The notes beneath the pieces were generated by a model. The model had not been told where the DNA came from, ran no database searches, and was given only the letters and a program-made list of their open reading frames with translations. Position numbers and translations under genes: made by a program. A stretch of DNA of 64,000 nucleotides from Sulfuricurvum sp. (GTDB taxonomy: Bacteria > Campylobacterota > Campylobacteria > Campylobacterales > Sulfurimonadaceae), in NCBI RefSeq assembly GCF_028710345.1, contig NZ_JAQTUH010000007.1:124001-188000 (forward strand), in the 5' to 3' direction. Numbering within the stretch: the first letter of the stretch is position 1; each line of letters starts with the position of its first letter. Positions 24,055-33,593 of the stretch are shown here, in pieces.

Positions 24055-26871
24055 ATGGATAAAATTAAAATTATTGGGGCGCGTGAGCACAATCTCAAAA
24101 ATATCTCATTGGAAATTCCAAAAAATAAGTTGGTGGTCTGTACGGGGATTAGCGGTAGCGGAAAATCGACATTGGCGTTTGATACCCTCTATGCCGAAGG
24201 TCAGCGTCGCTATATCGAATCACTCTCATCCTATGCACGGCAATTTTTGGATCGTGTCGGAAAACCCGATGTGGACAAAATCGAAGGGCTTACTCCCGCC
24301 ATCGCGATTGATCAGAAAACTACCTCTAAAAATCCTCGTTCAACTGTCGGGACGATTACTGAAATTTACGATTATCTCCGTCTCTTGTATGCCCGTATCG
24401 GGATACAGCATTGTCATTTATGCGGTAAAAAAATATCTAAAATGTCGGCTCAAGATATTATTGATCAGGTACTAAAGCTCCCTGAAGAGTCGAAAATCAT
24501 TATCTTAGCACCTTTGGTTCGCGAAAAGAAAGGATCATTCACTGATATTCTCGAATCACTCCGTCATAAAGGGTATGTACGCGCCATGATTGATGGGGTT
24601 ATGGTACGTCTTGATGAGGAGATTGAACTCTCTAAAACCAAAAAACATTCGATCAAAGTGGTCATAGATCGTTTGGTTGTTAAAGCCGATAACCACGATC
24701 GTGTGGCTCAAGATGTTGAAAAAGCACTCAAAGAGAGCTACGGTGAAGTAGAGATAGAAATTCAAAACCACGATGAAGTAGGGATGGCGGAGAAGTTGAT
24801 TCACTACAGTGAACACAGTGCCTGTTTTGATTGTAAAGTGAGTTTTGATCCGTTAGAGCCTCTCTCATTTTCGTTCAACTCTCCCAAAGGTGCGTGTTCG
24901 GAATGTGACGGTTTGGGGATTCGCTATGCGCTTGATTATGACAAAATAATCGACTCCGAACTCCCTATCGAGAAAGGGGCGATCAAGATCGTCTACGGAT
25001 TCAATAAAGGGTACTATTTTACGTTTTTGAAAGCGTTTTGTGCGGCGGAAGGGATCAATATTACAGTTCCGTTTTATACGCTCGAAGAACATCATAAAAA
25101 AGCGATTCTCCACGGCAGTATTGATGAAGTGGAGTTTAAATGGCAAGATCATCCGATTAAGCGTATATGGCCAGGTATTGTCCGTATTGCCTATGATATT
25201 TTCAAAGACGAAAAAGATCTAGCCGATTATATGTCTGAAAAACCGTGTAATGTTTGTAATTCTCATCGTCTTAAACGTGAATCATTAGCGGTTCGTGTTG
25301 CGGATAAAGGGATCGGAGAGGTGATTACGATGCCGCTAAAAGATTCGTATGCATGGTTTAGCGACCCTCAAACATTTGCGGGATTAAGTGATCAAAGTGC
25401 GATGATTGCCGCGTCTATTTTGAATGAAATTCGTGAACGTCTTTTCTTCCTCTTTGATGTGGGATTGGGATACCTTTCATTAAGTCGTGATGCCCGTACC
25501 ATTAGTGGCGGTGAAGCGCAACGTATCCGTATCGCCTCACAAATCGGGAGCGGTTTGACGGGGGTGATGTATGTTCTCGATGAGCCGAGTATCGGATTGC
25601 ATGAGCGCGATACCCTCAAACTAATCCGAACTCTCCGTTCTCTCCAAGAGAAAGGGAATACCGTTATCGTCGTTGAACACGACAAAGAGACGATTGAAAA
25701 TGCTGATTACATTGTCGATATCGGTCCGGGAGCGGGAAAATTCGGAGGGAATGTTGTTTTTGCAGGAACATTAGAGGAGATGAAAAAATCAGATACCCTC
25801 ACCGCGCAGTATCTCTCAGGGCGGAAAAAAATAGAGTATTTTTATCGTCGTGAACAAAAAGAGTGGATGTCGATTAAAAATGTAACATTGAATAATATTA
25901 CCAATTTGAGTGTTGATATTCCATTGCACAATTTTGTCTGCGTAACCGGAGTGAGCGGAAGCGGAAAAAGTTCGTTGATTTTGCAAACCTTACTCCCCGT
26001 TACCCGTGAAATTCTCAATCATGCCCGTAAAATTAATCGTGTAGCAGGGGTAGAAGTTGAAGGGTTAGAAAAACTCGATAAAGTGATCTATCTCGATCAA
26101 AGCCCTATCGGACGGACACCGCGTTCCAACCCTGCCACCTATACAGGGGTGATGGATGAGATTCGTAATTTGTTTACCAAAACCAAAGAGGCACAGATTC
26201 GCGGATATACCGCATCACGTTTTAGTTTCAACGTCAAGGGTGGACGATGTGAGAAGTGTCAAGGTGAGGGTGAAATCAAGATTGAGATGCACTTTTTGCC
26301 CGATATTATGGTGAAATGTGATGCGTGTCATGGAAGTCGTTATAACCTCCAAACATTACAAGTGGAGTACAAAGGGAAAAATATCTCTGATGTGCTCAAC
26401 ATGTCGGTCGGTGAAGCATTGGAATTTTTCGCCCCGATTCCGAAAATCAAGGCAATTTTACAAACCCTCAGTGATGTGGGACTCGATTACATCACCTTGG
26501 GACAAAATGCAGTTACCCTCTCAGGTGGGGAAGCACAACGTATCAAACTTGCTAAAGAGCTCAGTCGCCGTGATACGGGAAGTACCCTCTATATCCTCGA
26601 TGAGCCGACAACGGGATTGCATTTTGATGATGTCAACCGTCTGACCAAAGTGCTCCATAATTTCGTCGAGCTTGGGAATTCGGTATTGGTTATCGAACAT
26701 AATCTTGATATGATTAAAAATGCCGACTATATTATCGATATGGGTCCCGAAGGGGGAAGCGGTGGCGGATTGTTGGTTGCCATCGGAAATCCTGAGGTTG
26801 TAGCACGTGATTGGGAAAAAACCGGAAGTTTTACCGGAAAATATTTGGCAATTGAATTAGATAGGGTATAA
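24055..26871 (+). CDS. uvrA: Excinuclease ABC subunit A
   Basis: A 938-residue DNA damage sensor of nucleotide excision repair; it binds damaged DNA as a dimer and loads UvrB. Two ABC ATPase modules are visible: Walker [10 protein letters not shown] near 31 with signature [11 protein letters not shown], and GVSGSGKSS near 635 with [12 protein letters not shown]. Zinc modules are shown by [15 protein letters not shown]...CSECDG and [19 protein letters not shown]...CDACHG. The length is normal for the family. No separate promoter is seen behind the TauE-like gene. Confidence 0.98.
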   Translation: MDKIKIIGAREHNLKNISLEIPKNKLVVCTGISGSGKSTLAFDTLYAEGQRRYIESLSSYARQFLDRVGKPDVDKIEGLTPAIAIDQKTTSKNPRSTVGTITEIYDYLRLLYARIGIQHCHLCGKKISKMSAQDIIDQVLKLPEESKIIILAPLVREKKGSFTDILESLRHKGYVRAMIDGVMVRLDEEIELSKTKKHSIKVVIDRLVVKADNHDRVAQDVEKALKESYGEVEIEIQNHDEVGMAEKLIHYSEHSACFDCKVSFDPLEPLSFSFNSPKGACSECDGLGIRYALDYDKIIDSELPIEKGAIKIVYGFNKGYYFTFLKAFCAAEGINITVPFYTLEEHHKKAILHGSIDEVEFKWQDHPIKRIWPGIVRIAYDIFKDEKDLADYMSEKPCNVCNSHRLKRESLAVRVADKGIGEVITMPLKDSYAWFSDPQTFAGLSDQSAMIAASILNEIRERLFFLFDVGLGYLSLSRDARTISGGEAQRIRIASQIGSGLTGVMYVLDEPSIGLHERDTLKLIRTLRSLQEKGNTVIVVEHDKETIENADYIVDIGPGAGKFGGNVVFAGTLEEMKKSDTLTAQYLSGRKKIEYFYRREQKEWMSIKNVTLNNITNLSVDIPLHNFVCVTGVSGSGKSSLILQTLLPVTREILNHARKINRVAGVEVEGLEKLDKVIYLDQSPIGRTPRSNPATYTGVMDEIRNLFTKTKEAQIRGYTASRFSFNVKGGRCEKCQGEGEIKIEMHFLPDIMVKCDACHGSRYNLQTLQVEYKGKNISDVLNMSVGEALEFFAPIPKIKAILQTLSDVGLDYITLGQNAVTLSGGEAQRIKLAKELSRRDTGSTLYILDEPTTGLHFDDVNRLTKVLHNFVELGNSVLVIEHNLDMIKNADYIIDMGPEGGSGGGLLVAIGNPEVVARDWEKTGSFTGKYLAIELDRV

Positions 26872-26900
26872 TAAGTTTAGTTTTACTGTAGGGAATATTT

Positions 26901-27713
26901 ATGAAAAGTTCGATGATTGATAGTATTAAATCGCTTCCACCGCTTCCTAAAACGGTTATTGATATGCAACGGGTGTGTAATGACCCAAACTCGTCGATCC
27001 ACGATTTGGTAAAAACGGTTGAACATGACCCAATGATTGTTGCTAACCTACTTAAAGCGGCTAATTCACCGCTCTATAGTCTTCGTCGAGAGATTACGAA
27101 CGTTGCTCAAGCCGTATCGTTGTTCGGGATGAGTATGACCCGTTCTATCGGTGTTGGTAATTCGGTTCGTAAACTCCTCAATGTTGATATGGAACCGTAT
27201 GGTATTAGTTCTGAACGATTTGCTGAAATTTCCTCGATGCAGGCAGTATTGGCACAAAAATGGTATATGCAAGTGGATCGTGCTAAAGCAGATAAACTTT
27301 TCCTTGCGGCATTTTTGCAAGAGACGGGAAAAATCGTTATCGCTAGCGATATTATCCAAGAAGATTTGACGACCAATTTCAAATCGGATATTGAAGTGGC
27401 TATTGATATCTCTATTGTAGAGCGTAATTATGTTGAAGCAACGACTGCGGAAGTGACAGCGGCTATCTTTACCCATTGGAATTTTGATCGTGAGTTTGTA
27501 CAAATGATCGAACATACAGACGCTCCAGATAAAGCACCGGATGAGCTTAAAGAACTTTCAGCTGTTCTTAGTGTCATCAAAACCGTAATGCCTATTAACG
27601 ACCCGTTATCAGAGAGAGCTGTGATTCAAGGGGTTAAAAAAGCCGAAGCAGCAGGGCTTAATACAACAGCTCTACAAAACGCTATCAATACCATTATCGA
27701 ACATTTGTCTTAA
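26901..27713 (+). CDS. HDOD domain protein
   Basis: A 270-residue single-domain HDOD protein (a catalytically silent relative of HD phosphohydrolases) typical of signalling pathways. Characteristic features are LPPLPKTVIDMQRVCNDPNSS at the start, LLKAANSPLYSLRREI and AVSLFGMSM, and the helix FLAAFLQETGKIVIA. The family's function is unclear, often linked to chemotaxis, c-di-GMP or stress signalling. It lies 29 bases after uvrA and 3 bases before polA, and its TAAGG region provides the ribosome site of polA. Confidence 0.9.
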   Translation: MKSSMIDSIKSLPPLPKTVIDMQRVCNDPNSSIHDLVKTVEHDPMIVANLLKAANSPLYSLRREITNVAQAVSLFGMSMTRSIGVGNSVRKLLNVDMEPYGISSERFAEISSMQAVLAQKWYMQVDRAKADKLFLAAFLQETGKIVIASDIIQEDLTTNFKSDIEVAIDISIVERNYVEATTAEVTAAIFTHWNFDREFVQMIEHTDAPDKAPDELKELSAVLSVIKTVMPINDPLSERAVIQGVKKAEAAGLNTTALQNAINTIIEHLS

Positions 27714-27716
27714 GGT

Positions 27717-30491
27717 ATGGCGCAAAAAACCGTTACGATCATAGATACGTTCGGATTTTTTTTCCGATCGTTTTATGCTCTCCCACCACTTAAAAATAAA
27801 CAGGGTTTTCCTACCGGCCTTTTGACCGGATTCATAAATCTCATCGCCACTCTCCATAAAGAACACAGTAGTGATTACCTCATTTTTGCCCTCGATGCCA
27901 AAGGACCTAGTTTTCGATCAAAAATTGATCCGCAGTATAAAGCCAACCGTTCCCCTGCACCTGAAGAGTTAGTCCAACAGTTGCCCGTAGCGATTGAGTG
28001 GATTGATAAAATGGGATACAAATCACTGATGCAAAGTGGTTATGAAGCCGATGATATGATAGCATCCGTTGTCCATCATGCTAGAGCACAAGGGCATAAA
28101 GTACGTGTTGTTTCGCACGATAAAGACCTCTATCAACTTATCGAAGATGATGTGGTTGTATTGGTCGATGCCATCAGTAAAAAAGTGATGAATGAACGTC
28201 ATTGTGATGAAAAATACGGTGTCCATCCCCGCCAGTTTATCGATTACCAATCCCTCATCGGGGATACCGCCGATAACGTCCCCGGTGTTAAAGGGATAGG
28301 GAAAGTAACGGCACAAAAGCTTCTGAGCCAATTTGGAACATTGGATGCAATCTATTTGAGATTAGATGAAGTAACTCCGCCACGAATCAAAGGGTTACTG
28401 GAAACCTATCGAGACGATGCCTTCCGTTCTCGTGAACTGGTACGTCTCAAAGATGATGTGTTCGAGACGCTCGATTTTTCAGAATATGCTATGCATTTTG
28501 ACAATCCGTTCTTGCCTATTTATGACGATTTGGTTCACTATGAGATGAATGCGGTACTCCGTACACTCAAAGCCAAAGCGTTGTTTGAAGAGTCACAAAG
28601 TGACCGTCATTCTCGCGAAGGCGGGAATCCAGCTATCATTAAGATGGATCCCCGTGTCAAGCACGAGGATGACGAAGAGGTTCTTGTGCCCTTTGGGTAT
28701 GACGGGGAAGGTTGCAGTGTACTGATTGATAATAATGAAGCACTGCACAATCTTATTCAAGCTATCCCTCACGATGCTATCGTTGCTTTTGATACCGAAA
28801 CAACAGGACTCGATCCGAGCAAAGATCATTTAGTCGGTTTTAGCTTTAGCTATGATGGTAAAACGGGGTATTATGTTCCGATGATGCACAGTTATCTCGG
28901 AGTAGGGGATCAAGTCACCCATGAGGCGGCAAAGCAGGCGATACAAGCACTGTTTACACGTAAAGTTATAGGACATAATATCAAATTCGATCTCCATTTT
29001 GTAACCCGCTTTTTAGGGGTGGATCGTTTGGGTATTTATGCTGATACGATGGTGATGGCATGGCTCACCGATTCGGCACGTTCACTCTCGATGGATAACC
29101 TTTCACAAAATCTTTTACACCATGAGATGATCCATTTCAAAGACACAGTTAAAAAAGGGGAAAACTTCGCTTCGGTCGCGATAGAAGATGCGTGTAAATA
29201 CGCAGGAGAAGATGCCTATATCACCTATCGCCTTTACGACGTACTTCGCGAGCAACTCTTGCTAAAAGGTGCTCAAGAGGCACTTGATGAAGCATTTAAT
29301 GTCGAGTTTCCGTTTACTGTGACGTTACTAGGGATGGAGCGCGAGGGGATAGCTGTCGATACAGCGGTATTGGAGACCTTTAAAAAAGAGGTAGCCTTAG
29401 AAATCGCCACCCTAACCGAACAAATCCACACCGCATGCGGAACCGTGTTTAATCTCAACTCCCCCAAACAGCTCGGAGTAATATTATTTGAAACACTAAA
29501 ACTTCCTCACGGCAAGAAGACTAAAACGGGTTACAGTACCGACGAGCAGGTTTTAGATGGACTAAAAGATGAGCATTCCGTGATACCGATGTTGTTGCAG
29601 TACCGCGAATATCATAAGCTCTACTCCACCTACATCGAACCACTCATCGCTTTGGCTCAAAATGATCCGCAGTCGCGTATTTATACTTCGTTTGTCCAAA
29701 CAGGAACGGCAACGGGACGACTTAGCTCCAAAAATCCAAATCTCCAAAATATCCCCGTCAAAACGGCGTTAGGGATGCGTATCCGAGAAGCGTTCGTTGC
29801 CCCTGCTGGGAAAAAACTGATCGGGATCGATTACTCCCAAATCGAGCTTCGTCTCCTTGCCCATTTCAGTCAAGACAGTGTGTTGGTCAATGCCTTTAAT
29901 GAATCACACGACATCCACATGCAAACGGCGATAGCGTTGTTCGGTGCTGAGGATGCACCTCGTAAGCGTAACATCGCCAAAACGGTTAACTTCGGTCTAC
30001 TCTACGGCATGGGGCAAAAAAAACTCTCCGATACTCTGGGGATTACGACCAAAGAGGCAAAAGAGATAATCGAACGCTATTTCGAGACGTTTCCGAGTGT
30101 CAAAGGATATTTTAGCGGCATCGTAGAGCAAGCCAAAGAGATGGGATACGTCGAGACGTTGCTTCATCGCCGCCGATATTTTGATTTCGCCTCCGCCACA
30201 CCGATGCTCAAAGCCGCCTACGAGCGCGAATCAGTCAACACCGTATTCCAAGGCTCCGCGAGTGATCTCATTAAACTCTCGATGAACAAAATTGATACGA
30301 TGATCCGCGCTGAGGGGTTACGCGCCCGAATGCTGTTACAAATCCACGATGAACTGATTTTTGAAGTCGATGAGGATATGGCAGAAGTGTATGCAAGCCG
30401 TTTTGTTGAGGTTATGGAGAATATTTTAGAACTGCGTGTTCCGTTGAAAACGTCGATGCATATCGGGAATCACTGGGGTGAGTTGAAGTAA
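27717..30491 (+). CDS. polA: DNA polymerase I
   Basis: A 924-residue polymerase for repair and Okazaki fragment processing. The 5' nuclease domain (1-290) shows YEADDMIAS and the helix-hairpin-helix GVKGIGKVTAQKLL. The 3'-5' exonuclease (about 335-520) retains its acidic residues (FDTETTG, HNIKFDLHF, YAGEDAYITYRL), so proofreading should be active. The polymerase domain has DYSQIELRLLAH, RNIAKTVNFGLLYGMG and QIHDELIFEV. Residues 297-319 (RHSREGGNP...HEDD) are encoded by a palindromic repeat inserted in frame in the linker between the two nuclease domains. The remainder is normal, so the enzyme probably tolerates it. Confidence 0.97.
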   Translation: MAQKTVTIIDTFGFFFRSFYALPPLKNKQGFPTGLLTGFINLIATLHKEHSSDYLIFALDAKGPSFRSKIDPQYKANRSPAPEELVQQLPVAIEWIDKMGYKSLMQSGYEADDMIASVVHHARAQGHKVRVVSHDKDLYQLIEDDVVVLVDAISKKVMNERHCDEKYGVHPRQFIDYQSLIGDTADNVPGVKGIGKVTAQKLLSQFGTLDAIYLRLDEVTPPRIKGLLETYRDDAFRSRELVRLKDDVFETLDFSEYAMHFDNPFLPIYDDLVHYEMNAVLRTLKAKALFEESQSDRHSREGGNPAIIKMDPRVKHEDDEEVLVPFGYDGEGCSVLIDNNEALHNLIQAIPHDAIVAFDTETTGLDPSKDHLVGFSFSYDGKTGYYVPMMHSYLGVGDQVTHEAAKQAIQALFTRKVIGHNIKFDLHFVTRFLGVDRLGIYADTMVMAWLTDSARSLSMDNLSQNLLHHEMIHFKDTVKKGENFASVAIEDACKYAGEDAYITYRLYDVLREQLLLKGAQEALDEAFNVEFPFTVTLLGMEREGIAVDTAVLETFKKEVALEIATLTEQIHTACGTVFNLNSPKQLGVILFETLKLPHGKKTKTGYSTDEQVLDGLKDEHSVIPMLLQYREYHKLYSTYIEPLIALAQNDPQSRIYTSFVQTGTATGRLSSKNPNLQNIPVKTALGMRIREAFVAPAGKKLIGIDYSQIELRLLAHFSQDSVLVNAFNESHDIHMQTAIALFGAEDAPRKRNIAKTVNFGLLYGMGQKKLSDTLGITTKEAKEIIERYFETFPSVKGYFSGIVEQAKEMGYVETLLHRRRYFDFASATPMLKAAYERESVNTVFQGSASDLIKLSMNKIDTMIRAEGLRARMLLQIHDELIFEVDEDMAEVYASRFVEVMENILELRVPLKTSMHIGNHWGELK
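28606..28673. repeat. Palindromic repeat inserted in polA
   Basis: The arms GTCATTCTCGCGAAGGCGGG...and...CCCCGTGTCAAGCACGAGGA TGAC are imperfect inverse copies of each other. The element keeps the reading frame and encodes RHSREGGNPAIIKMDPRVKH. It belongs to the same family as 21383-21438. Confidence 0.88.
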
Positions 30492-30497
30492 TAATTC

Positions 30498-31124
30498 ATG
30501 AAATATTTACTAATAGCTCTTTTCTTCTATATGCCCATTCAACTTGGGTACATGATGATCACCGAAGCATATCAAAACTTCGGAACCAAACTGGAAAAAT
30601 TGCAACTGGCTATAAATCTATATCGCTATGCACTTGCCGTAGGCTGTTTGATTGCAGCTCTATTTTGGAAAGGAGCGGAGCCTCCTGTACTAGATATTAG
30701 TAAAGTTCAAGTATCTGAAGGATTTGCAGTTTGCAAAAATACTTCAGGAAGAGGTATTTACGGGACATATACAATGGATGGTATCAAATATGTGCGAGCA
30801 TTTGGTTATGTTTTTGGTACTGGTTCAGGCGGAACTTCATGTGACACGTCGATTAATGGGCATCGAACAAAAATTGTTTGGTTACCAATCTATAACAATA
30901 CAGAGAGATTAATTCTTGAAGTAAGAAATATGGAGACAAATAGAATATACGGTTTGAGAATGGAAAATCAATATGAACGTCATAAGGAATCTATAAAAAT
31001 GAAAATATGGTTTTATTTTTCAAAAATAGCCCTTTTTCTCCTCGCTATTCAGTTCGGATTTTGGGAAAAAGCAAACAAATTTCATAAATTGTTCAAAGTA
31101 AAACCAAAAAAATCAAATTTATAA
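30498..31124 (+). CDS. Hypothetical membrane protein
   Basis: A 208-residue protein with membrane segments at about 1-21, 43-60 and 171-190, and a middle soluble part (about 65-165) that has two cysteines (Cys76 and a Cys in GTSCDTS) that could form a disulfide. I do not recognise it. No clear Shine-Dalgarno precedes the ATG, and it is more AT-rich than polA. It begins the accessory patch of toxin-antitoxin genes between polA and the aminopeptidase, so it may be an acquired gene. Confidence 0.6.
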   Translation: MKYLLIALFFYMPIQLGYMMITEAYQNFGTKLEKLQLAINLYRYALAVGCLIAALFWKGAEPPVLDISKVQVSEGFAVCKNTSGRGIYGTYTMDGIKYVRAFGYVFGTGSGGTSCDTSINGHRTKIVWLPIYNNTERLILEVRNMETNRIYGLRMENQYERHKESIKMKIWFYFSKIALFLLAIQFGFWEKANKFHKLFKVKPKKSNL

Positions 31125-31132
31125 GATAATTT

Positions 31133-31165
31133 TTATAGCTGGATTTCCATTTGCGCGGGAATGAT
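31133..31165 (-). repeat. Degenerate remnant of the HSREGGNP-type palindrome
   Basis: Read on the minus strand, ATCATTCCCGCGCAAATGGA is followed by AATCCAGCTAT, matching the left half of the elements at 21383 and 28606 with several changes. Confidence 0.6.
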
Positions 31166-31168
31166 GGA

Positions 31169-31197
31169 TTGACTTTATTATCGTATTGCGATAATAT
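31169..31197 (+). promoter_or_regulatory. Promoter and operator of the higBA module
   Basis: TTGACT (31169-31174) and TAATAT (31192-31197) are 17 bases apart. A perfect inverted repeat TATTATCG-TATTG-CGATAATA (31176-31196) fills the spacer and overlaps the -10 box, where the HigA antitoxin would bind to repress. The expected transcript start falls at or within a base or two of the higB ATG (31204). Confidence 0.72.
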
Positions 31198-31203
31198 ATC
31201 CAT

Positions 31204-31485
31204 ATGATAAAATCGTTTAAATGCAAAGAGACGGAAAAACTGTTTTGGGAAAAGCCCAGTAAAAAGTTCCCTGCCAATCTCGCGATGCGTGCCAAGATCA
31301 AACTCGATATGCTCGATGCTGCACAAGAAAAACAAGATTTACGTATCCCTCCCGCCAACCATCTCGAAGAGTTAAAAGGCAATTTGGCGGGATATATGAG
31401 TATCCGTATCAATAACCAGTTTCGCGTCGTGTTCCGCTTTGACGGTAAAGATGCGTATGATGTTCACATTATCGACTACCATTAA
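31204..31485 (+). CDS. higB: Type II toxin, HigB/RelE family
   Basis: A 93-residue RelE-fold toxin of the HigB family, expected to cut mRNA on the ribosome. It begins IKSFKCKETEKLFWEKP and has the family's core LEELKGNLAGYMSIRINNQFRVVFRF, ending in DVHIIDYH with the C-terminal histidine typical of HigB. It precedes its antitoxin, the usual order for higBA. No Shine-Dalgarno lies before the ATG, and the predicted transcript starts at the ATG, so translation may be leaderless. Confidence 0.9.
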   Translation: MIKSFKCKETEKLFWEKPSKKFPANLAMRAKIKLDMLDAAQEKQDLRIPPANHLEELKGNLAGYMSIRINNQFRVVFRFDGKDAYDVHIIDYH

Positions 31486-31495
31486 AGGAGACATT

Positions 31496-31792
31496 ATGAA
31501 AGAGATCCGACCATCCACCCATCCTGGGATCATCCTCAAACTCGAATTTGCTGAACCGCTTAACCTAACGCAAGCACGTATGGCGGAAGACCTCGGAGTT
31601 GGGATTAAGACACTCAGTGAGCTTTATAACCAAAAACGGGGCATCAGTGCGGTAATGGCACTCAAACTCTCCGAATATTTCGGAACGACTCCACAGTTTT
31701 GGATGACGTTGCAAGATAATTTTGATTTGTATCAAGCTTATAAGCAAGAAAAAACATCGATTCAAAAGATTAAAAAACTGCAAGTGGCGTAA
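31496..31792 (+). CDS. higA: Antitoxin HigA, XRE-type
   Basis: A 98-residue helix-turn-helix antitoxin. The N-terminal RPSTHPGIILKLEF and the HTH LTQARMAEDLGVGIKTLSELYNQKRGIS are HigA hallmarks, followed by LSEYFGTTPQFWMTLQDNFDL. It neutralises HigB and represses the operon. I use the ATG at 31496 because it follows AAAGGAG by 5 bases and gives the normal N-terminus; the frame is open 19 codons further upstream within higB. The gene has its own strong ribosome site while higB has none, which would keep antitoxin in excess. Confidence 0.92.
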   Translation: MKEIRPSTHPGIILKLEFAEPLNLTQARMAEDLGVGIKTLSELYNQKRGISAVMALKLSEYFGTTPQFWMTLQDNFDLYQAYKQEKTSIQKIKKLQVA

Positions 31793-31828
31793 AAAAGAAT
31801 TAGCAATCACTGGTGTGAGTTAAAATAA

Positions 31829-31854
31829 TTTTGTAGTATAATGTATCTACAAAA
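31829..31854 (+). promoter_or_regulatory. Promoter and operator of the second toxin-antitoxin module
   Basis: TTTTGTAG (31829-31836) and CTACAAAA (31847-31854) are perfect inverted arms that enclose the -10 box TATAAT (31837-31842). A ribbon-helix-helix antitoxin bound here would block the promoter. Confidence 0.72.
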
Positions 31855-31871
31855 CTCTATAGGAGTAGACA

Positions 31872-32102
31872 ATGAAAAAAGCGATCAATATTCGGATGGA
31901 TGAATCGTTGTTAAGTGATTTGGATCAATATGCTCAGGAATTGGATCGTTCTCGTACGTATTTGATTGAAAAAGCGGTGAGTGCCTATTTTGATACTCTT
32001 GATGAAATTATTAGTGATAAGCGCATCGATGACATTAAAAGTGGAAAAAGTGAAGTTATACCGCTTGATGAAGTTTTGAGACGAGCAGGGATTAATGTTT
32101 AA
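31872..32102 (+). CDS. Ribbon-helix-helix antitoxin (RelB/CopG-like)
   Basis: A 76-residue antitoxin. The N-terminal strand KAINIRMDESLLSDLDQYA followed by ELDRSRTYLIEKAVSAYF is the ribbon-helix-helix DNA-binding fold. The acidic C-terminal part would wrap the toxin. AGGAG precedes the ATG by seven bases. Its 3' end overlaps the toxin gene by eight bases, so the pair is translationally coupled. It should bind the inverted repeat at 31829-31854. Confidence 0.88.
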   Translation: MKKAINIRMDESLLSDLDQYAQELDRSRTYLIEKAVSAYFDTLDEIISDKRIDDIKSGKSEVIPLDEVLRRAGINV

Positions 32103-32346
32103 AGTCGTTTTTGACAAAGATGCCGAAAAAGAATTTTTGAAGTTAAACAAAACACTCAAAGAGCAAATCGCAAAAAAACTGCTTGATTTACAAAATGGTG
32201 TATTTACAAATGATAAACCTCTCAAGGGGAACCATAAAGGAAAATTTCGGAAACGTGCAGGGGATTATCGGATAGTATATTTACGAGAAAATGATATTTT
32301 GCTTATTACTCTTATCCGAATTGCTCATCGAAAAGAAGTTTATTAA
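32095..32346 (+). CDS. Type II toxin, RelE/ParE superfamily
   Basis: An 83-residue RelE-type toxin. It shows FKVVFDKDAEKEFLKL at the start, LKGNHKGKFRKRAGDYRIVYL in the core and a C-terminal RIAHRKEVY, all typical of RelE (the last motif carries the basic residues used in mRNA cleavage). It is the partner of the overlapping ribbon-helix-helix antitoxin. It could instead act on gyrase, as ParE does, but the HRKEVY end favours RelE. Confidence 0.9.
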   Translation: MFKVVFDKDAEKEFLKLNKTLKEQIAKKLLDLQNGVFTNDKPLKGNHKGKFRKRAGDYRIVYLRENDILLITLIRIAHRKEVY

Positions 32347-32357
32347 AGAAGGTGATC

Positions 32358-33593
32358 ATGCGACAATTTAACGAAGAACTAATCCAATTTATCGATGCCT
32401 CGGTGACACCGTTTCATGCGGTTGGTGAAATGGAAAAGAATCTCCTCTCATCTGGATTTACAAAACTCGATGAGTCTCGTGTGTGGGAATTACAGGAGGG
32501 AAAAAACTATTTTGTAACACGAAATGACTCCTCTCTCATCGCCTTTAGCTATCCGCCATCACCGCAAAAAGGGTATACCATCGTGGGAGCACATACCGAC
32601 TCTCCGAATCTCCGTGTCAAACCTAATCCTCTTAGTAGCAGTGCAGGGGTGTTGCAGTTACGTGTTGAGCCGTATGGGGGATTACTGCTTAATCCGTGGT
32701 TTGATCGTGATCTCAGCCTCGCAGGGCGTATCGTTTACCTAGATAGCACAAATGAGCGATGTGAGAAGCTTATCAATATCAAACGCCCTATCGGTGTTAT
32801 CTCCTCATTGGCGATACATTTGGATCGTGAGGCGAACTTATCACACTCTATCAATGCCCAAACCGATATTGTCCCGATTATTGGATGTGGTGAACTCGAT
32901 TTTGAATCGTGGATTTTGAATGAAGCAGGGGTAGATAATGGAAAACTTCTCGCCCACGAACTCAGTTTTTACGATACCCAAAAAGGTTCATTCATCGGGG
33001 TAAATCAGGAACTGATAGCCTCTGCACGGCTCGATAATCTCCTGAGCTGTTATGTGGGGTTAAAGGCGATAATGGCGTGTGAGACACCGATGCTTTTAGC
33101 GTGCATGGATCATGAAGAGGTGGGGAGTGATAGCCATGTCGGAGCAGGGGGGACGTTTTTAGAAGAGGTGTTACGTCGTATCTCTGGAGAGAATTTTTCG
33201 TTGCTTATGCGTCAATCTTTGATGGTATCGTGTGATAATGCTCATGCGCTTCACCCCAATTTTACCGCTAAACATGAGAGTGCTCATGCACCGCTTCTTA
33301 ACCAAGGGGTTGCGATTAAAATCAACTCCAATCAGCGTTACGCAACGTCAGCACGAACAATGGGACGATTTGTCCAGTGCGCTCAGAGTATCGGCATCAA
33401 AACGCAAACCTTTGTCACCCGTAGCGATATGGGATGTGGCTCAACCATCGGTCCGATTACCTCTACACGCCTTGGGGTGGAGACAATCGATGTAGGGACG
33501 CCGCAACTCTCCATGCATTCGATACGTGAGATGTGTGGCACGGAGGATGCTTATGGATTAAGTCAAATACTAATCCATATCGGAGAGTTTTAA
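32358..33593 (+). CDS. M18 family aminopeptidase
   Basis: A 411-residue zinc aminopeptidase of the M18 (aspartyl aminopeptidase) family, which forms large cytosolic tetrahedral complexes and removes N-terminal acidic or neutral residues. Zinc and catalytic motifs are VGAHTDSPNLRVKP, ARLDN, CMDHEEVGS, CDNAHALHPNF and the C-terminal TPQLSMHSIREMCG. I place the start at the ATG 32358, which follows AGAAGG by six bases, rather than the GTG at 32352, which lies inside that ribosome site. The stop overlaps the flgS start by one base. Confidence 0.94.
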   Translation: MRQFNEELIQFIDASVTPFHAVGEMEKNLLSSGFTKLDESRVWELQEGKNYFVTRNDSSLIAFSYPPSPQKGYTIVGAHTDSPNLRVKPNPLSSSAGVLQLRVEPYGGLLLNPWFDRDLSLAGRIVYLDSTNERCEKLINIKRPIGVISSLAIHLDREANLSHSINAQTDIVPIIGCGELDFESWILNEAGVDNGKLLAHELSFYDTQKGSFIGVNQELIASARLDNLLSCYVGLKAIMACETPMLLACMDHEEVGSDSHVGAGGTFLEEVLRRISGENFSLLMRQSLMVSCDNAHALHPNFTAKHESAHAPLLNQGVAIKINSNQRYATSARTMGRFVQCAQSIGIKTQTFVTRSDMGCGSTIGPITSTRLGVETIDVGTPQLSMHSIREMCGTEDAYGLSQILIHIGEF

